Shown here piece by piece: positions 37,101 to 42,910 of a stretch of 64,000 nucleotides of DNA. Numbering within the stretch: the stretch's first letter is position 1; each line of letters begins with the position of its first letter. This DNA is from Istiophorus platypterus. Lineage: Eukaryota; Chordata; Actinopteri; Istiophoriformes; Istiophoridae. Where the stretch lies: positions 22,053,281 to 22,117,280 of the forward strand of contig CM029128.1 of NCBI GenBank assembly GCA_016859345.1. The letters run 5' to 3'. Both the position numbers and the translations under genes were made by a program. The notes beneath the pieces were generated by a model. The model ran no database searches. It had not been told where the DNA came from and saw only the letters and a list, made by a program, of their open reading frames with translations.

Positions 37101-37404
37101 CTCTTGGATAAGAGGTGAATTGTCTTCAAGTATCTACAACCAAGTCCGGTTGCCCTTAATTCAACTTTTCTATGATTGTTAGTGAAACTTTATGTCCTCC
37201 TCTCTGTTTTTTCCCCTCTGGCTAGGTAAAGCAGTGGGCAGTCTGAATCTGGGAAACTTCTTTGCATCCCATAAGGGTTACAGTCATCAGGGCTTTGACC
37301 AGCTGAGTACTGAAGGCAGCGACCAAGAGAGGAACGACGAGGAGAGTAGTGACTCTGAAAATGAAGAGTACTCTGCCCTGCCACCTCCTCAGTCGTCCTC
37401 TTAG
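979..37404 (+). CDS. pam: pam, peptidylglycine alpha-amidating monooxygenase (24 exons, 5' end outside window)
   Basis: Bifunctional secretory-pathway enzyme. PHM hydroxylates the alpha-carbon of C-terminal glycine in propeptides (copper, ascorbate, O2). PAL then cleaves the product to the amidated peptide and glyoxylate. The 24 exons listed separately join without frame break into 941 codons plus stop; the mammalian protein is about 970. Domain order in the visible part: PHM about 1-340, linker about 340-455, PAL about 455-775, acidic juxtamembrane stretch, membrane helix about 834-857, cytosolic tail to 941. Visible copper ligands are the HH pair in DTVHHMLLFG, the His in LQIHYGD, the HxH in RTHTHH and the Met in CNFYIMYYM. 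PAL shows FHRGDH, LPHG, VPHS, ADREN and MPHD. The signal peptide and first exon(s) are upstream of the window. I see no damage. The identification is certain at family level; exon edges are inferred from splice consensus and phase. Confidence 0.96.
1926..1983 (+). CDS. pam: pam exon W2: PHM
   Basis: It begins SDTYLCMAFPVPAG, which continues PHM directly and carries the second conserved cysteine. The acceptor is TTTTAG and the donor GTGAGT, ending in phase 1. The next intron (1.7 kb) carries an AT-rich dispersed element at about 2490-3510. Confidence 0.92.
2490..3510. repeat. Probable dispersed element with AT-rich inverted ends, pam intron
   Basis: The left end reads cgattcaatatattgtgata and the right end contains a near inverse (acaatactcaatcgatattt). 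The interior has no coding sequence I recognise. The layout resembles a nonautonomous DNA transposon, but I cannot name the family. Confidence 0.4.
3701..3788 (+). CDS. pam: pam exon W3: PHM, first CuA ligands
   Basis: It reads VDFIPHARMDTVHHMLLFGC and then QTPVSTSSYW. The HH pair provides two ligands of the CuA site (rat His107 and His108), and the following Cys is a disulfide partner. The acceptor is CTCCACAG; the donor GTAATA splits the Trp codon. The next intron contains a short Tc1-derived MITE. Confidence 0.95.
5051..5341. mobile_element. Short Tc1-derived MITE, copy 1 of the TTGGACAGTGACAC family
   Basis: The left end contains ttcataaatatttggacagt followed by gacacaatttt. The right end is its inverted repeat (attgtttcactatccaaata then tttatgaa). 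Only about 290 bp separates the outer ends and no transposase is left. The same ends occur at 46001-47085 and 56313-57487. It sits in the pam intron between W3 and W4. Confidence 0.85.
5499..5590 (+). CDS. pam: pam exon W4: PHM
   Basis: It encodes DCGSVQGTCEDEASIMYAWA followed by RNAPPTKLPK, matching the cysteine pair and the conserved YAWARNAPP segment of PHM. The acceptor is ATCTCCAG and the donor GTTTGT, a weaker but acceptable site; it ends in phase 1. The 408 bp intron after it shows nothing recognisable. Confidence 0.95.
5999..6082 (+). CDS. pam: pam exon W5: PHM, third CuA ligand
   Basis: It encodes DVGFKVGRNSGMSYFVLQIH and then YGDVSAFR. The His of LQIHYGD is the third CuA ligand (rat His172). 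The acceptor is CTGATAAG and the donor GTAAGT. The following intron (736 bp) has no recognised element. Confidence 0.95.
6819..6867 (+). CDS. pam: pam exon W6: PHM
   Basis: A short 49 nt exon encoding DHHRDCSGLTLRMTSKP, equivalent to the DCSG segment at the end of the first PHM half. Its cysteine pairs with the N-terminal one in the known structure. The acceptor is TTCTGCAG and the donor GTAAGT; phase agrees on both sides. Confidence 0.93.
7055..7122 (+). CDS. pam: pam exon W7: PHM second half
   Basis: It encodes QPFIAGIYLLMSVDTVILPG plus KR, matching the conserved AGMYLMMSVDT segment. The acceptor is CCATTCAG and the donor GTATTT, ending in phase 1. The 1.7 kb intron that follows carries a (GT)n tract at 8290-8324; the rest is unexplained. 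Confidence 0.94.
8290..8324. repeat. (GT)n microsatellite in pam intron
   Basis: A run of about 17 GT units follows gcacgcat, in the intron between W7 and W8. The open frames across it on both strands are repeat artefacts. Confidence 0.95.
8810..8890 (+). CDS. pam: pam exon W8: PHM, CuB His pair
   Basis: It encodes VTNADIACDYTSYPIYPFAF and then RTHTHHL. The HTH histidines are CuB ligands (rat His242 and His244). The acceptor is TTTCTTAG and the donor GTGAGT. Only 85 bp separates it from the next exon. Confidence 0.96.
8976..9052 (+). CDS. pam: pam exon W9: PHM
   Basis: It encodes GEVVSGYRIRDGKWSLIGRQ and then SPQLPQ, nearly identical to the family's VVSGYRVRNGQW segment. The acceptor is GTTGCAG and the donor GTAGAC; it ends in phase 0. 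The following 1.96 kb intron includes a dispersed fish repeat around 9830-10090. Confidence 0.95.
9830..10090. repeat. Dispersed teleost repeat (tagcttagctt / gctcactaattat family)
   Basis: The motifs tagcttagcttaaaataatg, ctgtctaacagtaact and the later taaagctcactaattatcat match, from memory, a high-copy noncoding repeat seen in many fish introns. It has no coding content. The family name is not certain to me. Confidence 0.5.
11009..11112 (+). CDS. pam: pam exon W10: PHM
   Basis: It encodes AFYPANKEVNVKFGDTLAAR and then CVFSGEGRTSKTYIG. The LAARCVF(S/T)GEGRT block is a PHM signature and contains a conserved cysteine. The acceptor is TGCCCAG and the donor GTGAGT. The following 2.7 kb intron holds a Tc1 relic and a second dispersed repeat. 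Confidence 0.95.
11661..12600 (-). mobile_element. Tc1-like transposon relic, minus strand, internally deleted
   Basis: Ends near cagtggtattcagaccc and agggtctgaatattttagtg are inverted (11742-11780 against 12523-12562). The interior, read on the minus strand, matches the N-terminal half of a fish Tc1 transposase gene: segments corresponding to the fragments gccctgacatgcagtgtgaa and ggttctcccatctcttcaga are recognisable. It has stops and deletions, so it is dead. It lies in the pam intron between W10 and W11. Confidence 0.85.
12780..13350. repeat. Dispersed fish repeat (taggcaagca / ctgcttcattttggac family)
   Basis: Landmarks such as actgtaggcaagcattagtg, gctgcttcattttggaccat and gcctgtacaggaagttgag match a widely scattered noncoding fish repeat I know by sight. 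The copy is diverged. The open frame on the minus strand at 12807-13025 is a chance product of it. Confidence 0.55.
13794..13987 (+). CDS. pam: pam exon W11: PHM end, CuB Met ligand
   Basis: It encodes GTSVDEMCNFYIMYYMDSKH, then AVPYMNCMETGS and on to HMGHST. The Met of FYIMYYM is the CuB ligand (rat Met314), and the last two PHM cysteines are here. The acceptor is TTGTCTGCAG and the donor GTACTA. Confidence 0.95.
14200..14259 (+). CDS. pam: pam exon W12: PHM-PAL linker
   Basis: It encodes DNQDNRSLVDANKAEQILDQ, matching the short linker segment before GDFYSLLSKLL in mammals (...EEVLDQ). The acceptor is CCCAAAAG and the donor GTGAGT. The 5.3 kb intron after it contains a Tc1 relic and a DIRS-like relic. 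Confidence 0.88.
14340..14625. repeat. Dispersed fish repeat (gaccactcaaagcacttt family), copy 1
   Basis: It contains gtcttatcgaccactcaaag then cactttgcactacatgcc, a CA-rich middle and the acagtatcttacccaagga segment. Three more copies of the same family occur in this window (24790-24975, 34110-34430 inverted, 43850-44095 inverted). It is noncoding. Confidence 0.75.
14640..15517 (+). mobile_element. Tc1-like transposon relic, C-terminal transposase half, plus strand
   Basis: Sequence such as gaacctgctttaggatcagt, cattctaccaattatggtag, gacatttacccgaagcatac and ttgagtggccctgccaaagt matches a fish Tc1 transposase coding strand. It covers the region of the last catalytic residues and runs to the terminal ggcatctgaatactttctga. 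Frameshifts and stops show it is inactive. It lies in the pam intron between W12 and W13. Confidence 0.85.
15535..15960 (+). mobile_element. Possible fragment of another Tc1-like family (tgtgaaccctttggaat end)
   Basis: The start agtatgtgaaccctttggaa resembles the end of the element at 29703-30100 (atatgtgaaccatttggaat). The interior is too diverged to assign. It includes an 18 bp direct duplication at 15874-15908 (gactcttatggattaag). Confidence 0.4.
16590..17260 (+). mobile_element. DIRS-like retroelement relic: reverse transcriptase and RNase H pieces
   Basis: Translating across frameshifts gives pieces resembling the DIRS reverse transcriptase and RNase H. These are SKGYSIQFS followed by QRFN, the NGCS equivalent of the LMAAAS segment, IFIQLDNTST, and MNHQGTKSRKSL for the INHQGG motif. 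The polymerase core between the first and later motifs is missing. It is heavily broken and is certainly not expressed as a protein. It lies within the pam intron between W12 and W13. Confidence 0.65.
17660..19540. other. Unexplained intron stretch before pam exon W13
   Basis: AT-rich sequence with a T run at 17828-17842 and an A/T-rich block around 19380-19400. No exon, RNA gene or repeat family that I recognise. Confidence 0.5.
19551..19826 (+). CDS. pam: pam exon W13: linker region
   Basis: It encodes DLYSLMSKLLGQSKDIVEIH followed by KYNPSKMQRAQ, later ILVRDR-like LVRDRVHKFHQLEAM and ending LLAKGQG. It corresponds to the GDFYSLLSKLLG and ILVRDRIHKFHRL parts of mammalian PAM. The acceptor follows a CTGTCTGTCTGTGCAG tract; the donor is GTGGGT. 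The 6 kb intron after it contains transposon relics and no recognisable exon A. Confidence 0.93.
19827..21139. other. Intron W13-W14, first part: nothing recognised
   Basis: It follows the linker exon. It holds A-rich runs near 20063-20092 and 20867-20880, with no recognised exon or repeat family. Confidence 0.5.
21140..21420 (-). mobile_element. Tc1/mariner transposase C-terminal fragment, minus strand
   Basis: Read on the minus strand it translates to FILQQDEPKHIARVIKIYLQ, then IIWSTQSPGLNIMGLEWDYM and later TEKELQVLHDWNNL. These are the last-catalytic-residue region and the SPxLNxxE/W block of a Tc1-family transposase, with QQDEPKH in place of the usual QQDNDPKH. No complete gene remains. 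It sits in the pam intron between W13 and W14. Confidence 0.8.
21890..22560 (+). mobile_element. Non-LTR retrotransposon (L2-like LINE) relic, plus strand
   Basis: The translation gives DEVIDTLTLDFVKSCVPTKI then LSTNNKRPWFTVKLRQLHQA, and NQARK after a stop. This resembles the segment between endonuclease and reverse transcriptase of fish LINEs (NNKPWFTAKLRQL). In-frame stops show it is dead. The start is estimated. Confidence 0.65.
22561..24789. other. Intron W13-W14, middle part: nothing recognised
   Basis: It contains open frames at 22877-23365 (+) and 24215-24733 (-). Neither has a recognisable domain, splice support or codon pattern. A short cctta repeat occurs at about 23118-23138. Confidence 0.5.
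24790..24975. repeat. Dispersed fish repeat (gaccactcaaagcacttt family), copy 2, shortened
   Basis: It has the ends of the family, tatatagcgctttactagtc and attagtggaccacctgcact then acctcttgagccacagccgc, with a short middle. It has the same orientation as the copy at 14340. Confidence 0.8.
25903..26032 (+). CDS. pam: pam exon W14: start of PAL domain
   Basis: It encodes DYHLEQDSAWPQSSLQLGQV then SGLALDSDSNLVIFHRGDHN. The FHRGDH motif carries the PAL active-site arginine (rat Arg533). The acceptor follows a TG-rich tract (TGTTGTGTAG) and the donor is GTCAGT. The following intron (593 bp) has nothing recognisable. Confidence 0.95.
26626..26730 (+). CDS. pam: pam exon W15: PAL
   Basis: It encodes SQARYQQRSLGPIQQSTILV then VDPVKGSILKASGRNK, matching LGPIEEDTILVIDP of the PAL propeller. 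The acceptor is TTTAACAG; the donor GTAAGT splits a Lys codon. A 147 bp intron follows. Confidence 0.95.
26878..26950 (+). CDS. pam: pam exon W16: PAL, first metal His
   Basis: It encodes FYLPHGITTDKENNYWVTDV then ALHQ. The His in LPHG is a zinc ligand (rat His585). The acceptor is TTTTGCAG and the donor GTAAGC; it ends in phase 0. The 566 bp intron that follows is AT-rich with no recognised element. Confidence 0.96.
27517..27727 (+). CDS. pam: pam exon W17: PAL
   Basis: It encodes VLKVSSDGRDRTLLALGEAF, then HFCQPTDVAIDTGTGNIFVS and DGYCNARI. The CQPTDV and DGYCN cysteines form a PAL disulfide, and the Tyr of DGYCN is the catalytic Tyr654 equivalent. The acceptor is CTCATCAG and the donor GTAGGA. 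The 1.2 kb intron after it carries a (CT)n tract. Confidence 0.96.
28139..28235. repeat. (CT)n pyrimidine tract in pam intron
   Basis: About 95 bases of nearly pure CT with a short CA tail, in the intron between W17 and W18. It is a polypurine-polypyrimidine tract and therefore capable of unusual DNA structure. Confidence 0.95.
28924..29127 (+). CDS. pam: pam exon W18: PAL, second metal His
   Basis: It encodes GSSDRRRRIPFEVPHSLVFL, then EICVADRENGRIQCF and EVFAITYNPAG. The His of VPHS (rat His690) binds zinc, the Arg of ADREN (rat Arg706) is catalytic, and the CVADRENGRIQC pair forms the second PAL disulfide. The acceptor is CTGGACTGAAG and the donor GTGAGA. Confidence 0.95.
29310..29366. 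repeat. (TG)n tract directly at the pam exon W19 acceptor
   Basis: About 57 bases of TG repeats with tgttcg and gcc interruptions end three bases before the TTTAG acceptor at 29369. The tract replaces the normal pyrimidine tract. UG repeats are known binding sites of TDP-43 and CELF proteins. Confidence 0.95.
29370..29485 (+). CDS. pam: pam exon W19: PAL, behind a TG-repeat acceptor
   Basis: It encodes DGLIFAVNGESSYRSAPLRG, then FVINYSTGDILDTFSPNKK, matching the LLFAVNGKP and GFVMNFSNGEIID block of PAL. Its acceptor is unusual: the tract before TTTAG is a (TG)n repeat rather than a plain pyrimidine run. At 116 nt the exon is not a multiple of three, so skipping would shift frame. The next intron (2 kb) holds a Tc1-like fragment. 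Confidence 0.94.
29703..30110 (-). mobile_element. Tc1-like transposon fragment, minus-strand transposase remnant
   Basis: It starts aatatgtgaaccatttggaa. Later stretches such as ggttgaacctcctttgacag, gatcagacctgtaaaatg and gtcattccacaacatccc match the minus strand of a fish Tc1 family. It is truncated after about 400 bp and lies in the pam intron between W19 and W20. Confidence 0.65.
30111..31454. other. Intron W19-W20, remainder: nothing recognised
   Basis: AT-rich noncoding sequence. A short ggaaacccacataggcacag-type stretch near 30220 may belong to another dispersed repeat, but I cannot place it. Confidence 0.4.
31455..31551 (+). CDS. pam: pam exon W20: PAL end, third metal His
   Basis: It encodes EFKMPHDIVETRDGSVFVGD then AVSKLVFKFTTE. 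The His of MPHD is the third zinc ligand (rat His786). The acceptor is CATTTGCAG and the donor GTAAGC, ending in phase 1. Confidence 0.95.
31796..31846 (+). CDS. pam: pam exon W21: PAL to stalk
   Basis: A 51 nt exon encoding KLHRSVKKAGIKVQELE, matching LEHRSVKKAGIEVQEI. The dibasic VKKAG site lies where soluble PAL is trimmed in mammals. The acceptor is CTTTTCAG and the donor GTGAGT. The following 672 bp intron shows nothing recognisable. Confidence 0.93.
32519..32770 (+). CDS. pam: pam exon W22: acidic stalk and transmembrane helix
   Basis: It encodes an acidic luminal stalk (EEAEEEEKKK) and then the membrane helix VLPAIITTLLLIPLLLVISI followed by GVFVCWRRN, which ends in a stop-transfer basic cluster. 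The acceptor is CTGTGTAG and the donor GTATGT, ending in phase 1. Reading on past the donor stays open to TGA at 32878-32880, giving a possible intron-retention C-terminus. The downstream 2.4 kb intron contains two dispersed repeats. Confidence 0.92.
32885..33310. repeat. Dispersed fish repeat (ggataggttcacactttt family)
   Basis: It starts gaaggataggttcacacttt and continues catatgttcattgaaatggg and gcttgctcgtcctgctcata-like text, matching a common fish noncoding repeat. It begins only about 5 bases after the stop of the possible intron-retention tail of pam exon W22. A diverged relative may lie at 59240-59420. Confidence 0.6.
34110..34430. repeat. Dispersed fish repeat (gaccactcaaagcacttt family), copy 3, inverted
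   Basis: It reads gtggtttgatccctggcttt, then tgtccttgggctagatactg and aaaagcactttgagtgatca to cgctatactagtacagtgc, which is the reverse complement of the copy at 14340. The open frames here on both strands are incidental. Confidence 0.8.
34440..36980. other. pam introns around W23: nothing recognised outside the exon
   Basis: Apart from exon W23 the sequence is AT-rich with no element that I can name. The gggctgtctcggtcaagtgt stretch near 35712 may be a repeat start. Confidence 0.4.
35141..35200 (+). CDS. pam: pam exon W23: cytosolic tail
   Basis: It encodes RCEVKTEPSSVGGILGKIR after the split Asn codon. This matches the DSEHKLETSSGRVLGRFRG exon of mammalian PAM in length (60 nt) and pattern. 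The acceptor is ACTTCCAG and the donor GTAAGT, ending in phase 1. The following 2 kb intron is largely unexplained, with one inverted-repeat element just before the last exon. Confidence 0.88.
36985..37170. repeat. Inverted-repeat element just upstream of the last pam exon
   Basis: gaatagagggcaactgcacc then tagttgt at 37032-37058 is mirrored by acaaccaagtccggttgccc then ttaattc at about 37137-37163, with tcacctctcatcc and ggataagaggtga forming a second inverted pair inside. The centre holds a short (atcc)n run. It looks like a MITE or a palindromic retroelement tail. Confidence 0.65.
37226..37404 (+). CDS. pam: pam exon W24: cytosolic tail and stop
   Basis: It encodes KAVGSLNLGNFFASHKGYSH, then QGFDQLSTEGSDQER, an acidic ESSDSENEEYSAL and a Ser-rich end before TAG. 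This is the PAM routing tail: NLGNFFASRKGY and the LSTEGSDQE phosphorylation site (target of the P-CIP2/UHMK1 kinase in rat) are preserved. The acceptor is CTCTGGCTAG. Confidence 0.96.
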
Positions 37405-38271
37405 AGATTCTTGGGCCATCCACCAACCTTCTGCTTACATTGCCAAGATGTATGTTATTCATAATGTGTGTAACTGTTGTGTTAGCTGCCAATCTTATTG
37501 TTTATGTATTTAAGTATATACTGTATATAAAAAATAATTTGGCATAATTTAGAGAATTTATTTAATCTTTATTTAATTTACCCGTGGTCTTGATACAATC
37601 TTGGAAACATGATTCACACATAACCCTATAAAAGATTCATTTCCCCAAATCAAACTTGCATTATTGAAATTATCAGCAAAATCCACAGGGAGAATAGTTT
37701 AAAATATTTGGTGTGAGATTCAGCATTAAAACAAGAAAAAAAAAAATCTGCTAATGGGCTGATGTAATTCTACCTTTATTTGTTAAGTTGTCTCAAGGAT
37801 TTTCTTGAAATAAGTCTCTAAATTCAAGAAAATTCTATGAAATTCTTGAAATAAGTTTTATAATGGAAACTGTTAAATCTAAGCCCATTGTTGGACTCTG
37901 AATTCACTTTTTTTAGATGGACACTTTCTATGACTGGAATATGGTCAAGTATTTCATAGTCAATTGATATCTATTTATTTCTACTAAGTGACCTGTTTGA
38001 AAACCTTAAGGGCTCTGTTTTCATGGTGGTACAATGACCAGTGCATGTGCTATATACATACTGTGATCCATCTATCCTCAGGTGAGATCGCAATGGGAAA
38101 ATACATGGTATTTTGGGAGAAGATGGATGTTAAGCTGAGAACAGGCATTTCAGAACCACTGTTTTTGCAGAAACATAAATCCCCCTCAATTTGTAGATTT
38201 TTTTCAACAGGATCAAACTATATATTTGGAGAGAATGTTTTGATAAAACACTGTTTTTCTCTTTATATCAG

Positions 38272-38277
38272 AATAAA
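38272..38277 (+). promoter_or_regulatory. Candidate polyadenylation signal AATAAA for pam
   Basis: A canonical hexamer about 870 bases after the pam stop. No closer canonical hexamer was obvious to me. It would give a 3' UTR of roughly 0.9 kb. Confidence 0.4.
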
Positions 38278-38289
38278 CAATTGATGTTA

Positions 38290-39380
38290 ATGTATTTAAA
38301 GCAGAAACATCATTAAAACAGTTTGCATTGATCTATAAATTAATCTTAGGGATTGCTACATTATCCGTTGTCCACAGCTGCTTTATATTGAAAAGAATAT
38401 CTCTTTCAGTTCATTAATTCCCTGCAGCATCTGAATGCAGCAGGACATAGTTATATTTGACCATATTGCCAGTTGAATTTTCACTGTTTCTGAGGGAGAG
38501 ACTGTAATAGAGGGGCTCATGAATCCTGTGTATCAACTTCTTAACAAGTTTTCAGGCAAAGTGGCATTTCACACAATATGATGTGACATGTATATATATT
38601 TTTTCCATAAGTATTTTTATTATTTACTTCTGTAATCATTGTACAAACTCTTTAACCCCCACATTCAGCCTCTGGCTGTAGTTTTATGGTTTTGTGTGTT
38701 CATGCTCCTGTGTACCATCTACACAAGAACATGATTCCTGGCAGAGTCCATTCTTCATTTGTTGAGTTATTATCATTATACTTCACTGTGATTGGCTCAG
38801 AGCTATGAGGGCAGTGATGTGATTGGTTGAGAATGTGTTTATTAATTACCATATCTTCTGATCTGTATTAATCTTCAGTCAGCCTATTTGTGCTTTGCCT
38901 GCTGCACACACATGCAGGAAAATAGCAGATGGAGACACTTAAACAGTGCATCCAAGATATATGGATTTGTGATGGTCACTTTGCTTATTCCATTAAAACA
39001 GGGCCCTAAAAAATGGTAAATTGCTATTGTCACCTGTTTAGTCATTAACTGTTTATTTTATTCTTCAGTGTTTTGATTTTGTTGACCTGGAAGTGAAATT
39101 AAACAGTATTTTTCTTGATATTTCAATATCATATCATATATTGTATACAGTATACACATCATAGTTTTACTGGAAATGTGTGTCCTTCATCACATAAATC
39201 TCTTCCATGTAGTAAAGCTACTCATGTAGCATGATTTAGGGAGAATTTTTTTGGTCCATGTTAAAGATCAGTAACATTTCACTTGTAATTTTGTGCCTTT
39301 TCATGTCTATATTTTGCCTTTTATGTCAATATTTTGAGAAAAACTGCTGCTGCTAATAGAACTTTTACTATATTGATTTC
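38290..39380. other. Intergenic stretch, nothing recognised
   Basis: AT-rich, no coding signal. It precedes a (TA)n tract. Confidence 0.4.
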
Positions 39381-39399
39381 TCTTCCATTCTAATGAGAA

Positions 39400-39705
<306 letters not shown>

Positions 39706-40044
39706 GTGTGTTTGTGTGTGCATAGTGCCAATCACATTTGTAAACAGCCAAGTCTCAAGAATGCTAGTACATCAAACTCAGTAACTTCAGGCAACATAAA
39801 ACAGTGTGAATTGAGACATATACATCTTACATATTGTAACTTCAATGAACTATCAATCTTTTTGCAAGTTTTTAGTTCCTATAAATCATATGTATTTTAT
39901 ATGTTTGCCCTCCATTTTAAAAAGGATTCTATATTTTCAAAACCTGCTTTAGTTGTTTGAACAGCAAATAACATTTATTGTCTGGTAATGCATTCGAAGT
40001 TCCAAGTACGTTGAAAAGTCTGCACTGCATCATTTAATATTATA

Positions 40045-40200
40045 GGGCTGCAACTAACAATGACTTTTATCACTGATTAATCTCACAGCTGGTTTCTTGA
40101 TTACTTGAACCATCATCTTATAAAATGTCGGAAAATATTTTAAAATATCCATCTTTTTCCCATAGAGCCTAAAATGAAATAATCAGACATCTTGTGGGCA
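40045..40200. repeat. Dispersed fish repeat (gggctgcaactaac family), copy A
   Basis: It starts ttatagggctgcaactaaca and continues tcactgattaatctcacagc and ataaaatgtcggaaaatatt, a high-copy teleost noncoding repeat. Copy B is at 53360-53620 in the same orientation. Confidence 0.75.
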
Positions 40201-41640
40201 TAAGAGGCAAAACATGCAAAACAGCTGGTAGGGTCCTTTGAATGTTTGTCCTCATATTTTAATGGATCTATATCAGCAGTATAATCCAGTTCTAATCCTA
40301 TGTTTATTGTTTACCATTATGCACAGGTACAGTAGCTGTTGAAAAGTCCATTTCACTGTGAAAAACTGTTATCATTTCTTAGCTTACACTCCATTGAATG
40401 AGGTAAAAGAAGTTAACTTACAAATCAGCAGCAAATGTATAATGTAGGACAATATGGGTTTTGGATTAGACAAAGTGTCAGGAGTTACACAGTATAATTC
40501 TGGATCAGCAAAATCATGTCAGTAATCATTTCAGTAATTGAATAATTTCCAAGAAAATCTAACATTCCTCAGATCACGCTTACTTTTTCTGTACTAAAAA
40601 ATTAGTATAAAGATGAAATTTTACTTCAATTTATCAATTATGAATTGATAAATCTTGTACGTTAGAAATGACTATGAAAGTAAATGAGAATATGGCAGGA
40701 AATAAGTTTATTCAAACCTCTAGAACAGGTCATAGCTGGTCAGTCAAAGTAAGTTATTTAGTGAAGAGTGGAGCTGCCTGAATAACAATTCAACAACTAA
40801 CATCCATCAATAAAAGCTTAGTCACAGCACACACCATACAACAAAACACAAATGTTTTTCCATTTAGAATATTCAGTTCCATTCTGTATGCTCAGGTTTC
40901 ATTTCATTTGCTCAATCTTTCATTCCCTTTTCTTAAATTTCCTCCTTCTTTCTTTGACCTTTATCTAAGTCAGTTATCCATACATTTTTAATGAAATATT
41001 TCCTTATGAGCATGGCATAGAAATTGCATTCCTGATCTTTCAGTCACATGTGGGCTATCTGATATTTATTGTAACACACTGGTTTTGCTGCAAGAGTAAT
41101 ATTTTCAGTAACTATGTTATTTGTGTAATAAAGTGTCTGCAAATCATCACAGTGTCTTGGAGGTTGTGAGGTCAGACCACTCAGGTCTTGATTGGACAAC
41201 TTGTGATTTTTCTCACGATAGCCTGGGACATCAGTCTGTGAAGTTTATTTATTAGGATTAGCCTTCAGAGTTCCAAACAGTATGCCAGTATGCTTCTTCA
41301 GGCATGGTTTTTGGAATGGTAGAATAGCTTCAGAGCCCCCTCCCCTTACACCCTTCTGATGTCCTTATGTAACTTTTTGAAACAATTCATTCATACTCAC
41401 TTAATGCGTAATTGGTTGACAATGGGAAGGTGTGAAATGAGCTAGAGTTTGAAATTCTTTGTAGAGTCTATTTTTTTTATTCTTAGATCAATTATTTCTT
41501 TTTCCTGCCATGGGGTGAGACAGCTCTTTAAAATAATATATTGATGATAATTTGGTAATGCTGATTACCAAACCTTCCTCTGAGACAAAATAGAAGAAAT
41601 TAGATAAAAGACTATAACCTCCTGTCAAATAGAATTACTA
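40200..41640. other. Intergenic stretch, nothing recognised
   Basis: AT-rich noncoding sequence with no open frame of note and no element I can name. Confidence 0.4.
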
Positions 41641-42910
41641 CTTTTTTTTTTGAAAAAGAAGAAGAAAAAAATTTTTTTTTGATTTTTTGCATGGAGTAAC
41701 ATGTGTGTTGAATAAAAAAAAAGGTTAGAAAAAAGGCTCTGTGTGTTTGCTTTTTTTGTTTACTTGCCTATTATCCTGTTTTGGAGTAGATTTATATGTT
41801 TTGATGATTTTTTGTGATGGTCCCTTGAAAATGAAATAATCCAAAAAAAAACAAAAAAAAAAAAAAAAAAAAAAACCTGAACAAATAAATGTTGAACTAC
41901 ACCTTAAGCCAGTAAGTCTAACCTGGACTCCATCCATGTTCAAAATGGGCAGCATGACTGACATAGTCAAACATAAGAAAAGAAAGACAAAGAAAAGATC
42001 CCAGAGAACAAAAAAAATAACAAAAAAAACTGGCAAACAAAGTGGAAGAACAGGCAAAACAGGCTGCGTCCAACGCCTTCAGGCTGGCAGGCTGATTGAG
42101 AATCATGAGGGCAAATAATGAGGAGGAACTACAAAAAAACTGACTTATAAGAGACTTGGGTGAGGACACAAAAGAGGATTCAGATCAAGATTTCATCAAG
42201 TGAAACACAACTAAACAAATTATACTGCACTATTTAAATCAAGAAATTTTCACTCCAAAAAAAATGCAAAAACAAACAGTCCAGAAAGAAAAAAAAAACC
42301 AAAAAAGTGGACAAACAAACAAACTTAAACAGTGGACAAATCAACAATCTGGTTCATTCCTAAAAATAAGGAAGGAACTGGAAGGCAGGAGAAGATGACA
42401 GAAGAAGAAATGAATAAAAGGCAATAGAAAGAATTCCCACAACATCAGAAAACCCAAGAGTACTCTACGTCGGAGTAAAGAAATAGAATAGAGGATATCA
42501 AATCAAGAATAAAAATCTACAATCAAGAACAGCAAATGAATGTAAAAGAAGAAAACACACTCAACAAGAAAAACCAAGAAAGAGACAAAAGAAGAAAAGA
42601 AGAAAACACAGAAAAGTTCAAAAAAAAATCAGGAAAAAGCCTGAACAGTTCAGGATGAAAGATATGATGAAGTGAGAAAAAGAGATGAAGAAGTAGAAGA
42701 ATGAGAAAAGAAGAAGATGGTCAAGGAAGAAATCAATCATCAAGGATCAAGCAATCATGTCATAACATCATTATTATATGGCTGCTATGAGATGTGGGGG
42801 TATGCTGTGAGTGAATAATTTTGGTATTGATGTTGTTTTGGGTAATTGTATGTGAAAAAAAAATTAAAAAAAAAAAATAAAAAAAAAAAAAAAATAAAAT
42901 AAAAAAATTT
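41640..42910. repeat. A-rich, strand-asymmetric block containing a decayed Tc1-like piece
   Basis: The plus strand is dominated by A and purines, with A runs at about 41847-41875 and 42856-42900 and many gaagaag/aaagaa stretches. At 42331-42385 the text gtggacaaatcaacaatctg then gttcattcctaaaaataagg lines up with 56677-56725 of the Tc1-like copy there. A further piece at 42645-42740 (cctgaacagttcaggatgaa) matches 56960-57050. The minus-strand open frames are products of the T-rich complement. Confidence 0.6.

Noticed and set aside
41725..42169. Minus-strand frames rich in Phe, Leu and Ser resembling membrane proteins
   Set aside because: They are the complement of an A-rich block; the hydrophobicity comes from TTT and CTT codons, not from selection.
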